Positions 33,150 through 44,969 of a DNA stretch of 64,000 nt are shown piece after piece. How positions within the stretch are numbered: position 1 is the stretch's first letter; each line of letters starts with the position of its first letter. The stretch comes from Stachybotrys elegans (Eukaryota; Ascomycota; Sordariomycetes; Hypocreales; Stachybotryaceae). Location: contig JAGPNK010000015.1 in the NCBI GenBank assembly GCA_020746835.1, positions 558,001 to 622,000 on the forward strand, in the 5' to 3' direction. The notes beneath the pieces are model-generated. The model was not told the origin of the DNA and did not search any database. It saw only the letters and a list, made by a program, of their open reading frames with translations. A program made the translations under genes and the position numbers.

Positions 33150-33252
33150 TTTATTTAAAAGGGGGGGGGGAAGAAGGGAAATACCCTGCCCCCCCTTAAA
33201 ACCCTCTAGATTTAATTTAACAGCTTCTTCAGAATCGCCTCACATAACATAG
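33150..33252. repeat. PKS 3' flank shared with 20131-20250
   Basis: A ten-base poly-G tract, AAGAAGGGAAATACC, a poly-C tract and CCCTCTAGATTTAA, then the last coding bases of the decayed PKS (stop at 33212-33214, reverse strand). The same block occurs at 20131-20250 in the same orientation. Confidence 0.6.
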
Positions 33253-36200
33253 TTAACGTTCTGGCTCCTACAATTTCAAGAGCACTAATTTCCACCCCAA
33301 GCTCAGAGCGAGCCCAGTTCCTCAGCTCGACGGCGACGAGGGAGTCGACGCTATCCCTTTGAGTGTGGAAAGGCGCCCTCAATGTCGCAGACAGGGTTTT
33401 TGACTAATAAAAATACAGAAAAAAATCGTGACTTCGGTTTCCTAAGAAATTAGGCTATAATAGAAGTCCTAGCATTCCTGCTAGGCACATAGAGCTACAT
33501 CACATACATTACAGCCTTGTAGGGATTGAAGTTACTTTGCGTACTGACCTAAATTGAGGGGTATGTGGGTCGAATACATCGAGGGCGCCTTTCCACACTC
33601 AAAGGGATAGTTGGCTAGGGGCCTGGCAGGATCCAGCTTCTCGCCGACTCCGAGGCTGCGCATGAGGACTGGGTTGATAATCTCGACTGCAGCCGCGAGC
33701 AGCGTTGCCTGGTCGACCTCCCCCTTTGCCGCGTCCTTGAGCATGGCGAGCTTGGTGTTGGCCGAGCCGCCGCCGCCAGAAACGCCATGCCCCGAGCCCG
33801 CAGCGGGCCGGAGTGTGCTGAACCGGTGGAGCGCCTCGAAGGGAGGACTGCCTGGCATGATTGCAGTAATGAGTTGGCCTGTGCTCTTGGAGTTGATGGA
33901 CTGTGTCTGCTGCATGATGCTGGCTCTGAGGATCCGGTGCAATTGGGCTTCGTTGATGGTGGACCAGCCTCGAGCCTCGAATATGCGGCTCAGCATCTCC
34001 TTGTCGTTCAGATAGCCCACATCCTCAATGGGGCCGAGGTTGATCAAGTTGGCAGGCAGACCTTGCTGCAGGCGGTATGCCGCAAAAGAGTCGAGGAACA
34101 CATTGCCTGCCGCATAGTTGGACTGTCCCAGTTGCCCGACCAGGCCGCTGACACTCGAAAGCAGCGTGAAGAAGTCGAAGGGCGTATCCTGCTCCAGCGA
34201 TACCTTGTGGAGATTCCAAGTGCACTCGTACTTGGGCGCGATGGGCTCTCAGAACTCCTGGGGAGTCATGTTGTTAAACATTTTATCCCTGAGCACCATT
34301 GCGCCCTGGATGACGCCGATGACGGGCTTGGAAGAAGTCTTGAACGCACGGCGGACGTCTTCCACGTTGCAAATGTCTCTTTGCACACAGTCAACGTTGC
34401 AACCAAGCGTGGTGCAGTCGTAAATCGTCTTCTGCGACTTCTCATCGCCGTGACCACTGCGCGAGATCACCGTGATGTTCTTGGCACCTTGCCGCGCTAG
34501 GTAGACTGCGAGACTGCCGCAAAGACCCTTGAACCCGCCCGCAATCAGGTACGATCCATCGCCGCGAAGCTCAATTCTCGGAGGGGCCGGTCTCATGGGA
34601 ACCTTGGTGGTATCCGCATGCTCGTACGAGATAACCACCTTGCCGATGTGCTTACCCCGTTGCATATATCGGAAAGCCTCCACCGTCTCCTCGTATGGGA
34701 ACACCTTGCAGATATACAGCGGCTTGAGGCGGCCTATCTTGACAAGATCAAGAATGTATTCTCCGGTTTTCCGCGTCATGTCATCGCTGATGCTCTTTCG
34801 AGAGAGATCGAGAGCACGGTAAGAGCAGTTACGATCGAAGGGCCCCATGGAGAGACTATTTCAGTCCAGCATATCCTCCTTTCCGATCTCGACTAGCATT
34901 CCGTTTTCCGCGATGCACCGCCACGATTCGTGAAGCATATCGCCGGTCAGTGAGTTGAGACAGACATCCACGCCACGGCCGCCGGTAGCCTTCATGAGCT
35001 CAGCAGCAAAACTTGTCGATCTCGAATCGAACATTCGGTCTCTGGATATGCCGTAGTTGTCGGCCAAAAAGTCTCTTTTGGCTTCGGTACCGACCGTGAC
35101 GTATATCTCGGCACCCAGGTGGTGGCAAAGGTCAATAGCGGCTAAGCCAACACCCCCAGAACCAGAATGGATCAATACTGTCTGCCCGACCTGGACGTTT
35201 GCAAGCGTGACAAGTGCATAGACAGCAGTATGAGGCGCAATTCCAAGTGTCGACCCTTCGGCGAACGAGATGTTGTCTGGGAGCTTGTATGCCGCCTGCC
35301 AACGGTTGCGAACCCTGTTGGCGAAACAGCCACCATCACGTCTCACCATGAAGACACGGCCGCCGGGCGAGACTGTCGTCATGTCCATTCCAACTTCTCT
35401 GACGGTTCCAGCACACTCGAGACCAAAGAGATGCTCGTTGGCAGGCAAAAATCCCATGGCATTGGCGAGGTCCTTGAAATTCATTCCGGCCGCCTTGACG
35501 TCAATCTCCACTTCATCATCGTTCAGAGAAGGCAGATCGTCTATCTCGTTGTACATCAAAGTATCCAGAGTTCCGACGCGTTCGCTGATGAGGCGAATCG
35601 TAGATGTCGAGTTGGAGATGGCTTCCTCTCGGATGGGCGCTCCCTCAGCCATCTCCCGCTCGCATGTGTTGATGGCGTCGTCGGCAACCACGCGGCTGAC
35701 ATAATACATGCCGTTGCGCTCGACAAACTCGCTGTCTTCGCGAGCAAGGCTCACAGCAGCGTTCAAATGATCGATGGCTTTTCCTATGGCCCGGAAGCTC
35801 AACTCGTCGGTTGAAGAGGAAACATCAAGAACCATCATCTGGTTGGATGGGTATTCAGCCAAGAGCGAGCGACTCGCACCAAACATCAGTCCAAGTTCGG
35901 GGTTTGTGACTTGCATCTGCGACCCTTTTGTGACCCACAAGAGGCGGCATTCCTTGTCCAGAAGCTGTCGGAGCGAGGCAAACTGCTCATCCTGGAGGTG
36001 AGGCACGATTGGATGGTACATCTCGTCCAACACAATCACAGTTGCTTTCTCCGGGATTTCCTCCGTAGTCCTTGACTTCTCGATCTTGTAGCCGGCCTGC
36101 AAAAGGTAGTCTATCGCTGGTCCATGTTCGGCGCTGTCGCTTCCGAACCAGACGGAATGGACCTTGCCATCGCTTGGAGCAGCAGCTTTTTGAATCCGGC

Positions 36201-37185
36201 CTGCAATGATGGGGAGGCTAGAGGTGCTGGTAGTGGCAATATCAGGGACAATGGAGAGCTCTTCACTTTGGACATGTGATTCTGCCCCTGAGGTACCTAT
36301 GAGATCGTTAGCCAGCTAACTTCAAGATGAACCAATTCATCGTGAGACTCGGGACCGACCGTTTTGTTCTGGGCCAGATTCTTGGACAATGAACACATAA
36401 CCTCCAGGGGCCAATGCATTGTGAACCGCACCGAAGGCCTTGGAAAGGATATTCGTGTGGCTTAAGGTTCTCATAATGATGAGATCGGATTTTTCATCGC
36501 TCTCCCCCCAAGTCAGGCCATCATGGACCGAGAACTCAATATTGCTACTGTCCAAGGAGCATTTCTCGCGCATCTTGAGACTGGCGTTGGCAGTCGGCGA
36601 TGAGAGTCGGAACTTGCAGCCAGAAGCAATCTGGCCGGCTCGTGCACGCACAGAGTCTATCCACAGAGAAGTGTCCTGGTCGAGCTCTTCCTTGAGTGCG
36701 ATGTCAAGGATCTTGGACGAAGGTCGCTTGTGGGCGATGAGACTGGCGAGCTTTGCGATGCGAGCCGCCGCAATGTCTTCTGTTTTCTCTGCAGTCGAAG
36801 CCTCTCCAAGGATGACAGAGAGCTGTTCCGGCGTCAGGAAATCTATGTCTTGAGACCAGAAAACCTGTGTGAATGCATGAGGCTTGTCCGAGGTGGCATT
36901 GATGGCGTGGTACCGAAGCCCTTGCAGGTGGAAGATGATGTCTCCAGATTCTTCGGCGAATGTTCTCATATCGCTGACATATCGCTTATTGTCATCAGGT
37001 CGCCCAACTCCACTCCACATGGCTTCTGAGGCGACTATCCCACGCGCATTGGCGCGATCCTGAGGGAAGATGACCAAGTTGTCGATGATGGCAGGCGGCA
37101 TCAAGGTGTTAATGGCAGAGTGGTGGCCCCTGTTCAAGGCGACGGTGGCAATTTGTAAACATCCATCGATGACAGTTGGGTGCAT
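33212..37185 (-). pseudogene. Decayed highly reducing polyketide synthase (DH-MT-ER-KR-ACP remnant)
   Basis: Reading leftwards: DH start (HPTVIDGCLQ) near 37185, a degenerate methyltransferase-like region, ER (GMNFKDLANAMG, SGSGGVGLAAI, DVCLNSLTGD) about 35650-34700, KR (YLIAGGFKGL) about 34600-34030, and ACP about 33700-33212. One frame runs through all of it with a plausible 63-bp intron at 36297-36359. It is broken by TGA at 34861-34863 (ER end) and TGA at 34249-34251 (KR). A 256-bp inverted-repeat element is inserted immediately before the DSL phosphopantetheine site. KS, malonyl-AT and the true N-terminus are missing: sequence switches at about 37186 to a transporter on the other strand. 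It once made a reduced polyketide chain; it cannot now work as a complete synthase. Confidence 0.88.
33353..33608. mobile_element. MITE-like element with perfect terminal inverted repeats inside the PKS ACP
   Basis: 33351-33380 and 33581-33610 are perfect reverse complements over 30 bp, beginning CTATCCCTTTGAG. About 200 bp of AT-rich non-coding DNA lies between. Removing 33353-33608 plus one AT copy joins the ACP reading frame cleanly (Asn-Tyr-Ser-Val-Asp-Ser), so an AT target duplication is the simplest reading. No transposase is encoded; it would need one in trans. Perfect arms suggest a recent insertion. A TA target would not restore the frame. Confidence 0.7.
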
Positions 37186-38016
37186 CGAGTACTTGTTCTG
37201 CGGGCTTACATACTACTTGCCGTTCTATTCTCAGTCCGTCTTGGGAGCAAACGCCTTGGACTCAGGCCTACATTTGTTGCCTATCGTTGTGTCCTCATCG
37301 CTAGCTGCCGCGATGACTGGTTTATTGATACAGAAGACGGGGAAATACCTCCCAATCATGTATGCGGCACAAACAATGACTCTTCTGGGTGTTGGGCTGC
37401 TCATCAGTCTAGACGTCAATCAGGATCTGGCAGTGTTACTAGGGTTTCAAGTCATCGTGGGTATTGGCGTGGGCATGAACATCGAGCCTCCGCTGATAGC
37501 AGCGCAAGCTTCCACCACTGTCATGGATACGGCGGTAGTTGTGGCGACCATGGGCTTCGGCTGTTCCATTGCTACAGCCATCTCAGTTGTTATCGGCGGC
37601 GTCTTGTTCCAAAACCAGATGGCGTCGTCATATGGCCAGTTGGAGGATGCGCTTGGATCAGAACTCGCCCCTCTATTCAATGGTGCTACAGCAACGGAGA
37701 ACATTAATAGAATTGGAGAGCTGCCCGAAGCTGGGCAGGTAGTCGTTCGAGAAGCATTCTTCCGAGCACTACGAAGTGTTTGGATTATGGTAAGTTTGTC
37801 CTTGATACAAATATGACGATAAGCATCAGCTGACCTGAAGCCATCTAGTATATTGTAGCTACCGGTCTATCGGCAGTTTCCAACCTGTTTGTGCGAGCCA
37901 AGCACTTGTCAAAGGATGTAGAGGATGTGGTGCTTGGAGCGAAGAGAGACAAACCATCCGCGGCAACAACTACAGGGCAATCGGAAGGCCATGGGCTCGT
38001 ACCTGGAAGTGAGTAA
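37186..38016 (+). pseudogene. 5'-truncated MFS drug transporter (DHA2-like)
   Basis: Open from about 37186 to 37789, then a 59-bp intron (GTAAGT...CATCTAG) and 37849-38016. The frame gives about 256 residues with six or seven hydrophobic segments, including YYLPFYSQSVLGANALDSG and GFQVIVGIGVGMNIEPPL, typical of the C-terminal half of 14-helix drug/proton antiporters. The N-terminal helices are absent: left of 37186 the DNA is the PKS DH domain read on the other strand. No start codon belongs to the gene. This is the right side of a deletion or rearrangement junction. The lost gene was probably the cluster exporter. Confidence 0.85.
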
Positions 38017-38536
38017 CAGCAAAGGTGATTTGACTCCAACTTATTTTAGATGATCAAAAGTACACCAGACACATCAAAACTTCCCACATTACATGACGTT
38101 TGTTGCTTGCTATTTATTGTACACAATTACCCTGTACACTACACCAAATTTTTACTCTGCACGATACTGGCGCAGCATTGTGGCATGCATTTCACCAGAG
38201 AAGGACTCATAGGTCGTTCGTGTAAATATCCCACGTGCGGAGTTTCCTGGCGCGCTTGAGATTGAAGAACCATTAATCTCGACCGCAAGTCCACACTCTT
38301 CGAACCAAAAAGCAAATAGTAAAGCTTGGCACCAATCATTCGCGAACCCTCACAACTTCAGTTGATCCACTCGTCATGGGACTTGCCATAGCGGGGCAGG
38401 ATGTCGCAATCTTTGGTTGCAACGTGAGGGTAAACTTCAAGTTTCCATATAAAACAAAGTGGCGCGGTATATGGGAGCGATGGTGCGAGGTTTGAGCCAT
38501 CAAGCAGGCCTACTCTCGTCGAAAATTGTGTTCACC
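38017..38536. other. Intergenic region
   Basis: About 520 bp without a supported gene, ahead of the intact transporter. It contains an ACACTACACC/TGTGCAC-rich stretch but no recognised site. Confidence 0.35.
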
Positions 38537-40109
38537 ATGGTTGGCAAAATGAGCGACGAAGAAAAGACGCAAACACCACCGGTGGTTCAATCAAGCCATG
38601 ATGTGGACAACGCAGGTGGTAGAGAAAATGCTTGGATCAGGTTGATGACACGACTACACTGGTACCAAGACGATATGCCACCAAGCGAGAAGCATCTTGT
38701 GTTGAAGCTCGACCTCATGATTCTCGTCTACGGCTGCCTCTGCTTCTTCACCAAATATCTATCCCAAGCTTCTCTCACCAACGCCTTTGTCACGTACGTC
38801 AAATTCTCTATCGTTTGTGCTTGAACTAATCAGGCCGTACAGGGGGATGAGGGAGGAGTTGGAAATGTTTGGCAACGAATTCAACTACGCCACCATCACC
38901 TTCTGGAGCTCCTACTGTGTTTTCATGATTCCAGCGTGTTATTATCTCACACGGTACCCCGTCAATGTCGTCCTGCCTCTATGTGAAATTGGCTGGGGTC
39001 TATCGACCTTTGGTCTGGCCTGGGCTCAGAACGTGGAGACCGTCTACGCCATGCGGTTCTTTGTTGGTCTCTTCGAAGCCTGCTCCTTCACCGGCGTCAT
39101 ATACGTCATTGGCTCCTGGATGCGTAAGCGAGAGATTGCTCGCCGAGTTGCTCTTTTTTATGCTGCAGCTCCTCTTGGCACGATGTTTGCTGGATACCTG
39201 CAGACTGCTGCGTACCATGGCTTACGTGGAGTCGGAGGCCTTTCTGGTTGGAGATGGCTCTTCATTGTGGACTCGATCATCACGATACCCATCTCGTTTC
39301 TTGGCTTCTTCGTTTTCCCGGACGTGCCACATCGGTCAAAACCCAGATGTCTAACATCGGAAGAGCATAAACTGGCCTGCCACCGCATTGATGGTGAGAC
39401 GGCACCTGCGCAGCTCAAGGTCTCTCGCGACATCTTCGGTCGTGTCTTCAGCAGATGGCACTTCTACCTCTTTGTTACCCTATGGTCGATCGGAAACCAG
39501 AACAACCAGATACCAGGCTCGCCGTTCAGTCTGTACCTCCGAGCAAACTCGGACATTTACTCCATCACCCAGATCAATACCTTACCAACGGTCGCGACAG
39601 CCATCTCGATTGTCACGGCGTTTATCACTTGCGCGGTCGCAGACAGGATCGGTAGATTCTGGCCACTTCTACTGGCAGTTACGGCTCCGACTATTATAGC
39701 GCATGCGCTTTTGGTGGCATGGCACATTGGAGAAACCGGGCGCGTCGCCGCCTTTACGATCTCGGGGTTTGAGGGAGCACTGTTTCCACTGAGTATGTCC
39801 TGGGCAACAGTAACAATGGCCAACGACGCCGAGGAGCGAGCTATTGTGACAGCGAGTATGAATGCAATTGGACAAGCCATAGTAGCATGGAGTCAACTGC
39901 TACAATTTCCTGCCGTCGAAGCGCCTCGATTTACCAAGGGATTCTTGGGTGGGCTGATTACGTCGGTTATTCAGCTGGGCGTGATTGTTGTCATTATCGC
40001 GGTGGCTCACAGGGAGAAGAAGAAGCGAGTGCTCAAGGGTAACGTGGTACCACAGGCAGAAAAGCTTGTCGACGATGAACAAGTCATACCAACGGCGTCA
40101 TCTAGATAG
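38537..40109 (+). CDS. MFS transporter, anion:cation symporter (allantoate/pantothenate permease-like) family
   Basis: Two exons, 38537-38793 and 38843-40109, joined in phase 2 over a 49-bp intron (GTACGT...TACAG), give 507 residues. The ATG at 38537 has an ACCATGG context; 38549 is an alternative. Twelve hydrophobic segments are visible. The signature LVLKLDLMILVYGCLCFF and the RFFVGLFEACSFTGVIYVIGS block match the Dal5/Fen2-like family. Members import organic acids or vitamins such as pantothenate or nicotinate. Its place at the end of the metabolite block could be coincidental or supply a precursor. Confidence 0.88.
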
Positions 40110-41141
40110 AGACGTTAGCCATGTAATCTGAAGCCGTTTTTATCTCCTAGGTCTGTGGCATAAGTCTTGCGCCCTGCATTGATGACATATATCAAGTGCT
40201 GGAGGCTTCTTAAACCGAGAGCCCCGTAGACCGGCAATCACAAGTAGTACCCGTCCCAGATACATACTGGCTGTTATGATTATTTCCTGCGAAACGTACC
40301 GGCCTATCTTGGTTATATATCGATCATAGTTTGATAGGAATACCCGGCGTATGATGGCGATAGAAGATAACGGATGGGGACAGAGCGCTTTCAATGTGGC
40401 TATACTCATGCAAGGGGGGGGGGGGGGGCAATGTGGGAGTTCGTGTCGCTGTATCAGTGGCCGGTCAAGCTCAAGTCAGGCATCGTCCATGCTGACCGTA
40501 ACAATGTGGCTTGCCATGGTTTGCACCATGATAGGCAGCCTGCTGATGGCGGTGATCTGGCTCAGCCACCTTCCAGCTGAGCAAGATTATTCATAATCGC
40601 TGGGCCGTGTATGGTTGCAGTGCATGTCTTCCCCTGTCAATGTGCTGAGGCTATGCCTTGTCGCCTTGGTCCAGTGCCAGCTGAAAGATGCCCCACTGGA
40701 GCGACAGTTGTCGCCCTTTTCCCACTTTATTTTGACTGAAGGAATCTGCTGTGGGTTATCTGTTCTGCGTGCGGCTCGGGCATACATGCACGGCGTAAGC
40801 TGGCCCTGTCACACCCACAGCCCAAGCGGGCAAGGCAGTCTCGGAGGCGGATTTACCACTGGCAAGATTCGCTGGTTTCACGCCTTCTCATCTAGATTGG
40901 TGCCCAACGGACAGATATGTTTCTTTGCTCCTGCTAACAGGATGACCCGAGTATTGCTTGATTGCCTCGCATAGATGAATGTTCGCAGCCCCGAGCATCA
41001 TTCGCCGTCAAGAGCGTGCATCATTTTCCGAGTTTACTGCTATTTTACAGGGTTCTAGGCTCTTGCATGATCGCAGTCTCAACCCACACACGCTTCAACT
41101 GAACCATCAAGGCTCCACCGTCTGGGCCGGCAGGGAGCGAC
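40110..41141. other. Intergenic region with a 15-G tract
   Basis: About 1 kb. An uninterrupted run of 15 G lies at 40414-40428. Short open frames around 40615-40974 show no family sequence. It contains the promoter of the AAA ATPase gene. Confidence 0.4.
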
Positions 41142-44100
41142 ATGAATAGCACCATGAGAAAAGACATTCTGACGAACGGGATAATCCCTCATGTGAACGG
41201 ACACAAGGAAGAGGAGTCAGTGGCCACCGCCGATAGATGGACGGTGCTTCATACAGACCAAGCCGAAAAGCAAGCATTGTACGACAAGGAGATCGAGCAA
41301 CTACAACAGGATATTGCGTACCAGGCGGAGCTTCTTCGGGCAAAACAGGCCGAGAAGAAACAGGAACAACATCTCCAAACCTTGCGTGAGGAGCTCGAGC
41401 TTCTCCGCTACGCTACCAAGAATCTCGGCAACCATGACTTTGATGAAAACGAGCGGCAACGCGAGGAAGAAGCCAAGAAGTGGAAGATGACACCTTCGCA
41501 AGCCCAGGCAGAATGGGAGATGCAAAAGGAGAAGGGGGCTAGCAACGATCATGTCGACGACCTCATGAGCATGGTTGGGTTGGAGGCAGTCAGGTCTAAA
41601 TTTCTGGAACTGCTACATACCATTGAAACGGCAAAACGGCAAGAGGAACAACTAAACAGCAACGATGACTGTGAAAGCAAACAACCGGGGCCTATGACAA
41701 AATGCTTCCACGCGACATTCATAGGCAATCCCGGGACGGGTAAGACCACGGTGGCGAAGCTGTACGCCCGGTTCCTCAAATCATTGGGCATGATACCCGA
41801 TACCGACTTCCACGAGACGAGTGGCGCTGCGCTTCTGAGAGGAGGCATCAAGGCTGTCAACGAGGCTATCAGCAAGGTCCACTCATCTAGACCCGAGGGT
41901 GTGCTCTTGATCGAGCGGCCTCAAGCGCTGGCAACAGAGCAGGGGCGGGAGGTCCTCGACTACATAATGCATGAGATGGACCGCCTGCAAGAAGCGGTTG
42001 CGTTTGTCTTTGCCGGCACCAAGGGCGACATGGAGACACTGCTTAGTTTCGACACGCGCCTTCGTCGTCGAGTGCATCTCGACTTCAAATTCGACGACTT
42101 CAGTGACCCCGAGCTCCTCCACCTGCTGCAGAAACAGGCCAAAGACAAGTACAGCGGCAAGATGCGGTTCGAGATGGGCGAAGATAACCTCTACATGCGC
42201 ATCGTCAGCCGCCGCATCGGCCGAGGACGCAGCAAGAACGAGTTCGGCAATGTCCGGGACGTCGAACTTGCCCTGAAGCAGATCCAAACCCGGCAGGCGA
42301 ATAGGCTGGTTGAGCGGCGCAAGGCTCACCTGGAAGCGGACGACTTCTTCTTCAGCAAGACAGACCTCATTGGCCTACCGCCTTCAAATGTGCTCGCGGA
42401 GAGTAAGGCATGGCTGGCGCTCAATAAGTTAGTCGGCCTTGACTCGGTCAAGGAAGCCGTCCGCGTGTTCATCGACCGGGCCCAGACAAACTATCAGCGT
42501 GATCTCGACGAGCAGCCCCCGGTGGAGATCACGCTCAATAAAGTGTTTGTGGGTTCTCCCGGCACGGGTAAGACAACTGTGGCCAAGTACTACGGACAAA
42601 TACTCGCGGATATTGGACTCCTCAGTCGCGGCGACGTTATCATTAGGAGCCCTGCGGACTTCATCGGCCAGGCAGTCGGCGAATCAGAGCAGAAGACCAA
42701 GGCTATCCTTGACAGTGCAAGAGGAAACGTCCTCATCATCGATGAAGCCTATGGCCTGTCCGACGCGAGCAGTGGTGGCGGCAGCGGCGACGGCCATACT
42801 GGCAACGCTGCCGGTTCATACAAGTCGGCTGTAGTCGACACTTTGGTTGCCGAGGTGCAGAGCACTATTGGTGAGGATCGCTGCGTCTTACTGCTGGGCT
42901 ACAAGGAAGGCATGGAGGAGATGTTCCAGAGTGTGAACCCTGCCTTGGGGAGACGATTCCCCATGAGCTCTGCCTTCGTGTTTGAGGACTATAGCGACGA
43001 GGAGCTTGGGCTCATCCTCCACAGCAAGCTCAAAGAGACGGGCTTCCGCGCCACAGAGCGTGCCGCAGAGGCCGCTATGGACGTTTTGAGCAGGGCGCGA
43101 AATCACCGCAACTTTGGTAACGCGGGCGAGGTCGACATTATACTGAACAGGGCAAAGGACAACCAGCAGAAGCGTCTCTCCAAGGCACCGACAGCTGGGC
43201 GTGACAAGGATCCCTATCTGTTCGAGGCAGAAGACATGGATCCCGACTTTGACCGCCTAGACAGAGCCGAGGCGGGTGTCCAGGAGATGTTTGCGGATTT
43301 CGTGGGCATGGAGGATCTGGTGCGGAAACTGGAAGGCTACCAGCGTATCATCAAGAACTCGAAGGAGCTGGGGACGAATGCTGAGAAGCTGATCCCTTTC
43401 AACTTCCTCTTCAGAGGGCCACCAGGTAAGAAGATGATGCCGGCCGCGGATACAAAAGCTAGTCCATTGCTAATCACGACCATTGTTAGGGACTGGTAAG
43501 ACGACGGTGGCCGAGAAGATGGGCCAGGTCTTCTACGAAATGGGCTTCCTAGCCACCAAAGACGTGGAACGCTGCTCTACGACAAACATCATCGGCGAGT
43601 ATGTCGGCCAGACAGGCCCCAAGACCCAGAAGGTATTTGAGAAGGCCCTCGGAAAGGTGCTCTTCATCGATGAAGCATACCGTCTTGCCGACTCGTCTTT
43701 CGGACGAGACGCCCTCGCTGAAGTCACGACCATCTTGACTCTGCCCAAGTACAAAAACAAAATGGTCACCATCCTCGCGGGCTACGATGAAGATATCGAT
43801 CGTTTGATGGCCGTTAATCCGGGCTTGACGAGCAGGTTCCCCGAAGTCATCAACTTCCCGAGTCTGTCTCCGGATTGCTGCTGGGAGTTATTGTTCAAGC
43901 GTATCAATACCCTCCAGGAGAGCATAGACGTGTCCCTGGTCAAGGACAACGTCGAGCTAACGGACAGGCTCTACCCCATTTTCTCCAAGCTCTCCCATCT
44001 CCCAGGTTGGGGTAATGGGCGAGACATCGAGACGCTCTCCGAGAATATTGTGGCACACGTGATGCAGTCCCGGCCACCATCACTCGTGCTCACCAAAGAG

Positions 44101-44496
44101 ACTGTCACAGCTGAGATGAACGCACTCCTTCAGGAGAGACAGCGACGCGCTGCACGCAGCTCGGGTCGTCTACGTGCTTCCTTCAACACTTCTCATCCAG
44201 GCAACACACGAGGCGACTCGCCCGAGCCTGTGCAGGATCTAGAGAAGGTCTCCATATCCGAGCCGGTTATCAGCAACATCAGTGTGGACATTCTGTCGCG
44301 GGTCGAGGAACTACCGGATGATGAAGAGGACGAGGATAACTCTGACGAGGAGAAAATGAGGGAGTTTCTGGGGCAGTTGGGTGTGTGCTCCCAAGGCTAC
44401 GAGTGGGATAGGGTTGAGAACGGATGGAAATGTAAAGGCGGAACTCATTTCATGGACGATGATGATGTCCGGAGACAGATGAAGGACGTCTTCTAG
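41142..44496 (+). CDS. Three-module AAA ATPase (CbxX/CfxQ / SpoVK-like)
   Basis: Exons 41142-43425 and 43490-44496 (64-bp intron inside the third P-loop, phase 1) give 1096 residues. A coiled coil precedes three AAA modules. Walker A motifs are GNPGTGKTT (195-203), GSPGTGKTT (about 471-479) and GPPGTGKTT (about 759-767). Walker B is intact in modules 2 (LIIDEAYG, Asp534) and 3 (LFIDEAYR, Asp822). In module 1 the matching place reads LLIERPQA (254-261), so it probably binds but does not hydrolyse ATP. The tail is acidic (DDEEDEDNSDEEK). In bacteria CbxX/CfxQ proteins act as Rubisco activases; fungal homologues of this size are common and of unknown role, probably remodelling protein complexes. 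Confidence 0.92.
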
Positions 44497-44576
44497 CCGC
44501 ATGAGTGGTCGGAATTGCATTTTTCTGCTCGAGTCAGACCCAAAAGGCACCTCTCAGCTGAAGATACATGATATTG

Positions 44577-44693
44577 TCGGATGTGGGACTTCCTGTTCGA
44601 GTGCCCCATTGGGGTTCAGACCAGCCACTTCAAGGACGCCCTCTGACGATAAAGACGATATCAGATCAACATATAACATTTGGCAGAAAAGGC
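44577..44693. repeat. Inverted repeat, left copy
   Basis: About 115 bp containing CGATATCAGATCAAC and GGATGTGGGACTTCC match the reverse complement of 47470-47590 with scattered substitutions and small indels. On the minus strand this copy reads an open frame (LISSLSSEGVLEVAGL...) ending in TGA, so it may be a decayed coding fragment. Confidence 0.6.
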
Positions 44694-44969
44694 TGTAACG
44701 CATGGTTGACAAAGATGTCATAGAATGGAGGTATAGAATTCATCAAATTCTTGGACATTAAATCATTGTTCTTCGTGTACATAGATCAACACCAAAAGTA
44801 CAGAAATAAGTCATGCCATCTGAAGAGACACCTTGCGGGGTGGTACCCAAGGGAAGGGGGCATCCCTAGGGTGTTGGATTGTGTGAAAATTGCTTGAGAC
44901 GCAAATGTCATTTACTCATTAGACTGTTATGTTCCCTAGCGACAAGGCCACGAAACCATTACATGCGCA

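Noticed and set aside
33353..33608. A Tc1/mariner-type TA target duplication for the inserted element
   Set aside because: Removing the element with a TA footprint leaves the ACP out of frame; AT fits better.
33787..34500. A 237-codon plus-strand frame within the PKS remnant
   Set aside because: Antisense of KR and ACP coding sequence; no domain is recognisable.
36297..36359. A third set of nonsense mutations in the PKS
   Set aside because: The stops fall inside a stretch with a GT donor, CTAAC-like branch and CATAG acceptor that keeps phase, so an intron is the simpler explanation.
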